From assembly GCA_023525975.1 (NCBI GenBank), contig CM042030.1:22438350-22502349 (forward strand): a DNA stretch of 64,000 bases. The letters are read 5' to 3'. The notes beneath the pieces are model-generated. The model searched no databases and was not told the origin of the DNA. It worked only from the letters and a program-made list of their open reading frames with translations. The stretch is from Smallanthus sonchifolius (lineage: Eukaryota; Streptophyta; Magnoliopsida; Asterales; Asteraceae). The position numbers and the translations under genes are program-made. Of the stretch, positions 56,676 through 64,000 are shown one piece after another; within the stretch, counting starts at the first letter, position 1, and the number at the start of each line of letters is the position of its first letter.

Positions 56676-57720
56676 GTCTCCCCATGTTAAAGGAATTTCG
56701 CCCCAAAATTCGATTTACGAAGGTTATGGAAGCGGGAAAAAGACGCCAATGGACTTAGAATGGAATTACTCACCGTAGAAAGATTCAGCGGGGAAATAGC
56801 GTATGATAACGGATGACGGCGTTAATTCGAGTCGAGTTGTCAATTAGTTGCTCTAATAGTATAATGAGATTTATGCATACAATTTTTCATACAACGCATG
56901 AATGTAAACTACTAGAAACCAGATTTAACAATATTGGTGCCAATCACCTTGTGACATGGCATTTTCCTTTAAAACTCCACCCCACGGGTGTTCATATTTT
57001 CAAAGTTTGCAAAAACATTTTCAAAAACCGGTCCTCCTCCTAGTACTTATGCATGGTTTATACTCGTTATATCAAGTGGGTTTATGTATAGGGTGTACCA
57101 GCGGCTAACCCACCACCCCTTTGATATACCGGGGATTCCCCGTGCATAATTACTAGGATTTAGATCATTTTAATTAAATCACCTTTCTCAATTGAAAATT
57201 GTACAATGAAATGCATACAATTTGTAAACGTTATCACGTCTATGAGTGGTTTTATAGCACAAATATGTCTAACAATTCAAGAACCGATCCTCTTCCTAGT
57301 ACTTATGCATGGTTTATACTCGTTATATAAAGTGGGTTTATGTATAGGGTGTACCAGCGGCTAACCCACCACCCCTTTGATATACCGGGGATTCCCCATG
57401 CATAATTACTAGGATTTAGAACTTCAACAATTCAAGTAAACTTTAACAGAGCTAGCAAGTTGTATGACTGAATTTAAACATAATAGGTTTGTTTCACAAA
57501 AGTATAGGAATGAGATGAATGGTGAAAGCATAGCTGTTATATGCAATCACGGATTATAGAATTCATAGCAATGGATTTCCCATCCGCTATTACCCTATTA
57601 TAAGAGTTATCAAGTTCGGCTTGTTGTTTAGCAAATAGTTGGTTAAGAATAAGAGACACAATTTTCATTGGCATGAGTATTGAATAAAACGGATGTATAA
57701 AGATAGTGAAAAAAAGAGCG
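56676..57720 (-). repeat. Gyp4 internal non-coding region with a 137-bp direct repeat
   Basis: 57028-57164 and 57284-57420 are near-identical (CCTAGTACTTATGCATGG... then a GTACCAGCGGCTAACCCACC block and GATATACCGGGGATTCCCC). Nothing codes. CCCCATGTTAAAGG next to the LTR (56680) is the weak polypurine region in the element sense. Pol would lie to the right of this region in a complete element. Confidence 0.85.
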
Positions 57721-57724
57721 TACC

Positions 57725-58900
57725 GATGACAATGTCGTCATAAGTCGGAGCCTCAATAGCATCTATATTAAATGCTTGTCCATGAGGAATAACTTGAATT
57801 TGAAGTCTCGGACATTGGTTTCGAAAGTGGTTTGGATCTCCACATTCGTAACAGGCTCGTCCTTAGGTGATAGTGAGAGGCACTTGGTGATTGCCTTGAG
57901 TAGTTTGCTTAACGATAGTGCGAGCACGACAAGTAGTAACAACGTGTCCATAGCGTCCATACCTTGAGCATAGACGGCATGCAGCATGCGGGGCATGGTG
58001 ATACTTGCAAGTAGGGCATTGGGGAAATGAACCTACATAATTTCTCAGAATTTGACCCGCAGGAGTAACTTGGGTCACAGGCACGGCAGGAGTGATGGCG
58101 GCAAAGTTTTGGGCCTTGCGCTTCCTATCATGATGGGAAGATTCGGGTTCTTCGTCTTTGTCGGACACGAAAGTAGCAGCTTTGTCGACCACTTTCTTGG
58201 TACCCTTCCTAGATAAGGTACCCGCTTTGATGTGATTGTCAGTCAACACAGCAGATAAACGGATAGCGTCTTCGAGAGTGGAGGGATCACTTCCCAATAC
58301 GGTGTCTTAGAGCGGCATAGGCAGTCCACCTATGTATTTCTCAATTCTCCGCGCTAAGGGAGTAACCATGTGGGGCACGAGCAGACTTAGTTCTTGAAAA
58401 CGAGTGGTGTAAGCCAAATTCTCTCCGCTATCTTGGGTGAGATCCCAAAATTTAGCTTCGAGCTTCCTCATTTAGTTGCGAGGACAGAACTCGTCAGTCA
58501 TAAGTCGTTTCATTTTGTCCCAAGACAAGGACATAGCAGATTCATTGCCTCGAGTACGTTTCTCACCGTTCCACCAGGTGAGTGCTCGTTTTTGGAAGAC
58601 GCTGGCAGCATAACAGACTTTGAGGTTGTCGGGACAATCGCTGTTTAGGAAAGTACTCTCCATACTTTCAAACCATTGAAGAAGGCCAGTAGCACCTTCC
58701 GTCCCGAAGAATTTGGTGGGGTTGCAAGAATTGAAATACTTGAATGTGCAGTATGGTGGGTTTGCACCATTCCCTTGCGTATTAGACCCATCACTGTTGT
58801 TGTTAGCTTGGATCATTTGGCCTACTATTTGAGTAAGTAGTGCAGCAAGGTCAACGTTGGAGTTGCTAGAGTTAGCATTAACCGCGCGACGGGGAGACAT
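57725..58900 (-). pseudogene. Gyp4 gag with two zinc knuckles, broken
   Basis: The start is MSPRRAVNANSSNSNVD. GTEGATGLLQWFESMESTFL, LTWWNGEKR and DEFCPRN follow, then TAA where Val is usual (58472). A second TAA (about 58304) is followed by DTVLGSDPSTLEDAIRL and a KAGTLSRKGTKKV segment. The first knuckle CRLCSRYGRYGHVVTTC (about 57925-57978) is intact. The second (CYECGDPNHFRNQCP, about 57811-57860) is reached only by a frameshift. The frame then dies at GQAFNID..., just before the protease. It is closely similar to Gyp3 gag. Confidence 0.9.
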
Positions 58901-59859
58901 TCTATAAGTACCACAAGAAAAGACAAGAACTTATGAGACTTCAGATAAAATAGGCATGTATGTGCCACAGTTGGTAGACTGTTCACAATAATGCAAGTAG
59001 GAACGCGAGATGACACTCATCATGTCGCGTGATAATGTATGTATGTTCTGACTAAAACTGATCACATATTTCATTCAAAAATTTTTATAACACAAAAGGG
59101 ATAGGGGAAATAAAGCATGAAATCTATTCCTGGGAGGATATGATAACATAGATCATTATTCGCGTAATAGGAATGGCCGGGATTCGCATGCACTACAAAT
59201 TGTTATTACGTGTGCACCCGTAATAATTATTTGTTTTGCATGTTCGTCTAGTTCTTCCTACCTTGCTATAATGTCCCCAAATTTTGAGTTTAAGTTCGGA
59301 TTGTATCCTTGCGAATACATTGACTTATCAACGTTAAATAATTCCTCAAAGCTTTCAAGGAGACATGCTTTAGCCTATAGGTAAACACTCACTTCAGGAA
59401 TTCCCAGGAAAGCATACAGGTCCGTTTATTTGGATTTATACGAAATGCTTTCCTAGACAGAAAACCCAATGTACAGGTGTTACCCTTCCAGATTGCACGT
59501 GTCCTTTACTGGTTTCAAGAAATTAAGTTGTTGACGAGATTGTCAATAGACTTGAGAGTCTATGAGTATAAAATGTGTAGGAATGTTGCAATTAATTAGG
59601 AAAGAGTATGGGTGAGGATGGGTAGTGTATTTGTTTGCATAAGTTTTGTTGTCAAATGTGTATGTAAGTATGTAACATGTATTAAAGCCTTGTATGTATG
59701 TGTATAAGTCTCATGTACCAAACTTGGGAAAATTCAAATAATACCTAACTACAAATAATTCACATAGCAATTAATCATTTAGCACATAACACATAAAAGG
59801 GAGTCCTAGGGTTATAGTCTAGGTCATTGTGTTTAATAACCTAATTCCCTATAACCATG
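58901..59859 (-). other. Gyp4 untranslated leader
   Basis: Non-coding, between the primer site and gag ATG on the minus strand. It is similar to the Gyp3 leader (shared AGGAAAGCATTTCGTATAAA and TGTACAGGTGTTACCCTTCC-type blocks). Confidence 0.75.
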
Positions 59860-59871
59860 GCTCTGATACCA
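59860..59871 (-). other. Primer binding site of Gyp4
   Basis: GCTCTGATACCA on the plus strand is TGGTATCAGAGC on the element strand, next to the LTR end. This fixes Gyp4 as a minus-strand element. Confidence 0.92.
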
Positions 59872-59874
59872 ATC

Positions 59875-62248
59875 TCTCACACCCCGACCGATGGCGGAAT
59901 CATCGCGGCGGACAACGGAATGATTGTTCATAAGCACATGATCTACTAAGGTTGCATAATTCATTAATAAGATTTAAGTATCAAATATCCAATTACAATT
60001 CAAGTTACCACACCCTATTCTAAAATTTTACACATAATTATTTTACTAGGTCCAAAAGCCTTATGTGTAGCACCTTCAACACATTGTCACATAATCACAT
60101 ATCTTCACCTGAAACGTAATCCAAAACAAGTGTCAACAACGACAGTTGGTGAGTTTACATATGATTGAATATAATAAAAGTCTAATTAAAACGTTTATAC
60201 AATTCTTGGTTTGACATGGTAAGATACGGCATGATGTGGAGAATTCACTATGTGTATACCAATTGTAAGTATGTAAATATAAGCACATAGGTTTAACGTG
60301 ATAGGCATGGAATCAAGACTATGTGGGTCACACACAGTTTAAAACCACCCTAAAAGTATCCAAAGCATGCAAGTACGTATAAGCACAAAGGTTTAACATG
60401 ATAGGCATGGAATCAAGACTATGTGGGTCACACACAGTTTAAAAACCACCCTAAAAGTATCCATAGCATAACAAGTGACCATGCACAAAAGCACAATAAT
60501 CTACGCATGTAAACACAAGTTGAATTGTATGTAAGTATGCACAGATTACGTCTCACCCCAAAATGTATAAAAATGTAAATAGGGGATATGTAAATCACCT
60601 TGCAAGCGGGTATTTTTCCACGCGTGTAGGTGATAAAGATGTTGAAGTCTAAGCACGTTGAAACCCTATGTAGATAAATGGGTATTATTGTATGTTTACA
60701 TGTGCGTATTAGTATTTAATTGTATATAGGTTTATAATAACATTTCTTACTGTTATTTGCATAAAAGTTGGTCCAGATTTACTTGAAATTACTGATTTGA
60801 TCGAAACTGTTTATAGTTGTGACAGGTAACGAAACTGTGTTCAATCGAAACTACTAGTTTCGATTGACCATTTACAAGTGATACACAGAACTGTCGAAAC
60901 TACTATCTATCGAAACTACTAGTTTCGATTGATCATTTATAAGTGATACACAGGCTGTCGAAACTACCATCTATCGAAACTACTAGTTTCGATTGATCAT
61001 TTATAAGTGATACACAGGCTGTCGAAACTACCATCTATCGAAACTACTAGTTTCGATTGACCATTTACTCAATCGAAACTAAGTAGTTTCGATGGCCCAG
61101 ACTTTAGAAAATAAAACAGTAATTTTTCAGAACAATAGTTTGTCCGGTAATCGATGGTTTGGAGTCGTGACTTCGATTGGTTCAGCTTGCCTTATGATAA
61201 CAGAAGGTAAAGAAACGAAGTTGAGAATTCTTACGTGGTCAAAAAGGGACCGGACGGCAGAGTCTTAAATCCGAGAATGTCCAGAATGAGAATCGAGCTT
61301 CTGGATGGGATTAGCCTCTACAACCTTGGTCATAGCTTCACACAGAGATGGCGATTGTAATGGTGCCTTCAATTTGGAGTGAGATTGGGTGGAAGAGGGG
61401 TAGCGAGCTCGTGCAGGTCCGTCTATGGCTATTTATAGCCGAGTTCGTTTCTTGTGACAAAGCGTGCAATTGGGCACGTCCCGACACTCGTCTGGACGAG
61501 ACGAAGCTAACGAGCTATTAAATACGCGTGGGGGTTGACTGTCGGGCTCGAATTCGAGGCGTGGGTTCTCGGCCACCAACAAGATCAGGCGATTCGTATG
61601 TTGGGGAGACCAATTGGTCGGGGCCTTTTGTTCGCATGGAGAAGACGAGCTCAGGGACGTCTGTAGCGGCTGTCGAGGTGCATAGAACAGCCCTGTCGGG
61701 GTGTTCGTCGGAAACTATCTCGGACCGCCGGACAATGTAGGGGATAACCGGATTTGCGAAAAGGGTTTTGGCAGATTTAGTCCCTGAAGTTTGGCTTTGA
61801 TTTAATTTAGTCCCTGAGATAATTACGGATGGGTCCTTATAGTTTGGTTTGTCCATGTTTAGTCCTTTAACCGGTTTTTAACTTAAAACCTTCTATTTTA
61901 AAAAGTTTCAAAACAACCCCTTAACTTTTATAAAAATAATTAGTTTAATTTCTTTTAAATTTTTAAATATATTTTATAAACTTATATTATTATTATTGTT
62001 ATAAATTTTTTTTTTTTAAAAGTTAGTTATCTTATTTAAATAGGTTATTTTATTAAATATGAAACTTTTAAATTAAAATTTTATATAAGTTTAAAACGTA
62101 TTTATTTTTTTTAATTATTTTAAATCCAATAAATAAAAATAAATATATATTTTGTACAAAATTAAACAAAACACTTGCATTTCATTTAGTTGAAAATGAT
62201 TACATGATATATATTACAAATGGGTGAATAAAAATCAGGAATGTCACA
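59875..62248 (-). repeat. Gyp4 5' LTR (right)
   Basis: TCTCACACCCCGACC (terminal TG changed to TC) to GGAATGTCACA. It is collinear with the left LTR throughout, with scattered substitutions and few indels. Its palindrome array lies at 60843-61093. Confidence 0.93.
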
Positions 62249-62253
62249 CCACA
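62249..62253 (+). other. Target site duplication of Gyp4, right
   Basis: CCACA, identical to 54298-54302. The Gyp3 gag frame continues right after it (ACTGAGCCC...). Confidence 0.95.
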
Positions 62254-64000
62254 ACTGAGCCCTCCCGACACAATAAGAAGAGAAAGGCTAGAAATTTTGT
62301 TGTGGTCACTCTTGCTATTCCTGTTAACCAAGCTGCACCTATGATTCAAGCACCGGCCAAAAAGCCATATGTTGGAATCTACCCACTTTGTGCCACCTGC
62401 AACTACCATCATCCCCAAAGCATCCCATGTCGCCTTTGTACTTATTGTGGGAGATATGGCCATACGGTAAATGTTTGTAGGGCCAAAGCTCTTGCGGGCC
62501 AAGTCAACCCACCAAACCAAACCAACACCCAAGTGACTAATCAAGGTGCTCCCGCTATTGCAAATGGGCGTGCATGTTATGAATGTGGCAACCCGAACCA
62601 TTTCCGTGATCAATTCCCAAGATTTGCCAATGCTAGACAAGGTGGAGCTCGTGGGCGTGCATTCAACATAAACGCCAACGAAGCTCAAGCCAACAATGAC
62701 GTGGTCAATGGTACGTTCCTTATAAATAGTCAATATGCCTCCATTCTATTTCATACTGGTGCCGATAAAAGTTTTGTGTCACTTAACTTTGAACCTTTAC
62801 TTGCAAAGACACGATCCCAATTAGAGAAAACCTTTACCGTCGAAATAGCAAATGGTGACTCCCTTACAATTGACTCCGTTATCTATGACTGCTCCTTAGA
62901 ACTTAATGATCATGCATTCCCAATCAACCTTGTTCCAATGCCACTAGGAAGTTTTAATATCATCATAGGCATGGATTGGCTATCAAATCATCATGCCGAA
63001 GTCATCTGTTTTGAGAAGTGCATCTGAATACCTCTACCATCGGGAGATACGTTGAGAGTCTTTGGTGAAAAGCCTTGCAAAGGGATTAAAATAATGTCAT
63101 GCACTACTGCTCAAAAGTACTTACGAAAAAAGTACGTGGCCTTTTTGGCCCATATCGTTCAAAAGGATGTCAAAAAGAAGAGTATTCAAGATATCCCCAT
63201 TATCCGAGATTTTCCTGAACTATTCCCCGAAGACTTATCCGGTCTTCCACCCGTTCGTCAAGTAGAATTTCGCATTGATCTTGTGCCCGGAGCTAACCCC
63301 GTGGCTAGAGCTCCTTACAGTCTTGCACCTTCTGAAATGCAAGAACTTGCAAGTCAACTTCAAGAGCTCTCCGACAAGGGATTCATTCGTCCAAGTCATT
63401 CACCGTGGGGTGCACCCGTCTTATTCGTCAAAAAGAAGGATGGATCATTTCGCATGTGTATTGACTACCGCGAACTCAACAAGCTTACTATCAAAAACCG
63501 TTATCCTTTACCTAGAATTGATTACCTCTTTGATCGACTTCAAGGTTCTACTTGCTTCTCGAAGATTGATCTTCGATCTGGTTATCACAACTCCGTGTGC
63601 AAGAAGACAATATTCCAAAGACTGCCTTTCGAACAAGGTATGGTCATTATGAGTTCATGGTTATGCATTTTGGACTAACCAATGCACCCGCAGTTTTCAT
63701 GGAACTCATGAATCGTGTGTGCAAACCGTACCTTGATAAGTTCGTGATCGTTTTCATCGATGACATCTTAATCTATTCCAAGACTAAAGCCGATCATGAG
63801 CAACACCTTAGATTGGTGTTGGATCTCTTGAAGAAAGAACAACTATATGCCAAATTCTCCAAATGTGAATTTTGGCTAAAGGAAGTTCAATTTCTTGGTT
63901 ACATCGTCAATGACAAGGGTATTCATGTTGACCCTGCTAAGATCGAAACGGTTAAGAATTGGAATGCCCCGAAGACTCCCACTGAAGTTCGTTCATTTCT
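62254..64000 (+). pseudogene. Gyp3 gag end, protease and RT, inactivated, open at the window edge
   Basis: Knuckle CRLCTYCGRYGHTVNVC (about 62428-62480) is intact. The second, CYECGNPNHFRDQF, has Phe for its last Cys (62614-62616). The protease active site reads LFHTGADKSFVS, with His for the catalytic Asp (CAT at 62752-62754). A TGA at 63025 stands where Arg is usual. RT: LSGLPPVRQVEFRIDLVPG, PWGAPVLFVKKKDGSFRMCI, FSKIDLRSGYH, then a one-base deletion near 63588. The next frame reads GLTNAPAVFMELMNRV and FIDDILIYSK (active-site IDD at about 63757), and stays open to 64000. RNase H and integrase would follow outside. Confidence 0.93.

Larger units (their letters stand above)
54303..62248 (-). 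mobile_element. Gyp4: gag-only Ty3/gypsy element inside Gyp3 gag
   Basis: Long LTRs (54303-56675 and 59875-62248) are nearly the same length and flanked by CCACA. On the minus strand: LTR, primer site (59860-59871), leader, gag (58900 down to about 57725), 1 kb non-coding, polypurine region, LTR. Protease to integrase are missing; the gag passes straight into non-coding DNA at about 57725. It is related to Gyp3 in gag and leader but has a different LTR. Confidence 0.94.
50463..64000 (+). mobile_element. Gyp3: Ty3/gypsy element with gag-pol, runs off the window, carries Gyp4
   Basis: 5' LTR (50463-52793), Met-tRNA-type primer site, leader, gag split by Gyp4, protease and RT up to the window edge. 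It sits within the Cop3 RT. The Gyp3 pol is the best-preserved coding region in the window, but an active-site change, a stop and a frameshift make it inactive. The 3' LTR and target duplication lie outside. Confidence 0.9.

Overview
The window reads as plant intergenic heterochromatin. It is almost entirely LTR retrotransposons and their remnants, and I see no convincing host protein-coding gene, rRNA, tRNA or CRISPR array. The Ty3/gypsy gag/pol, the Ty1/copia elements with an extra 3' ORF, initiator-Met-tRNA primer sites and an Athila-type Asp-tRNA-like primer site point to a flowering plant. The LTR end style (TGTCACACCCCG... inverted) and the copia accessory ORF are of the kind familiar from Asteraceae, so a composite-family plant is my best guess (inference, not proven here). 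Names used below are local: Gyp = Ty3/gypsy, Cop = Ty1/copia, Ath = Athila-like, S = solo LTR.

Left part (1-8871): a minus-oriented gypsy LTR (1-2660), unassigned AT-rich DNA, the 3' end of another gypsy LTR fused by a microhomology junction at about 4328-4334 to the tail of an integrase (Gyp0), its 3' LTR (4655-5974), a small copia RNase H scrap, and an LTR-like block (6087-7775). First large nest (7776-34580): Gyp1, a gag-only gypsy element, has its gag split twice, by solo LTR S1 (9181-12301) and by Cop1 (12906-32289). Cop1 is a copia element with an accessory ORF after RNase H. It is itself split by Ath (14381-20181), around which most of the Cop1 pol is missing, and by Cop2 (21561-27344), a gag-only copia element on the minus strand with a perfect GTACC target duplication.

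Middle (31121-41436): the right end of the first nest (Cop1 accessory ORF tail, Cop1 3' LTR, Gyp1 gag end, Gyp1 3' LTR, minisatellite) is present twice in tandem. The second copy was later hit by solo LTR S2 (36230-38826).

Right nest (41437-64000): the Gyp2 pol remnant and 3' LTR are interrupted by Cop3 (minus strand, accessory ORF plus RNase H). Cop3 is cut by Gyp3 (50463 to beyond the window). The Gyp3 gag is cut by Gyp4 (54303-62248, minus strand, gag-only) with a perfect CCACA target duplication. The Gyp3 protease, RT and onward continue off the right edge.

The most unusual theme is that most of the LTR families here, gypsy and copia alike, carry an array of short family-specific palindromes, often just upstream of the TATA box. 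In the two copia elements with an accessory ORF, palindromes of the same family recur in the spacer directly upstream of that ORF. This suggests a second, LTR-like promoter module for the ORF. Dating, exact families and function are inferences from reading alone.
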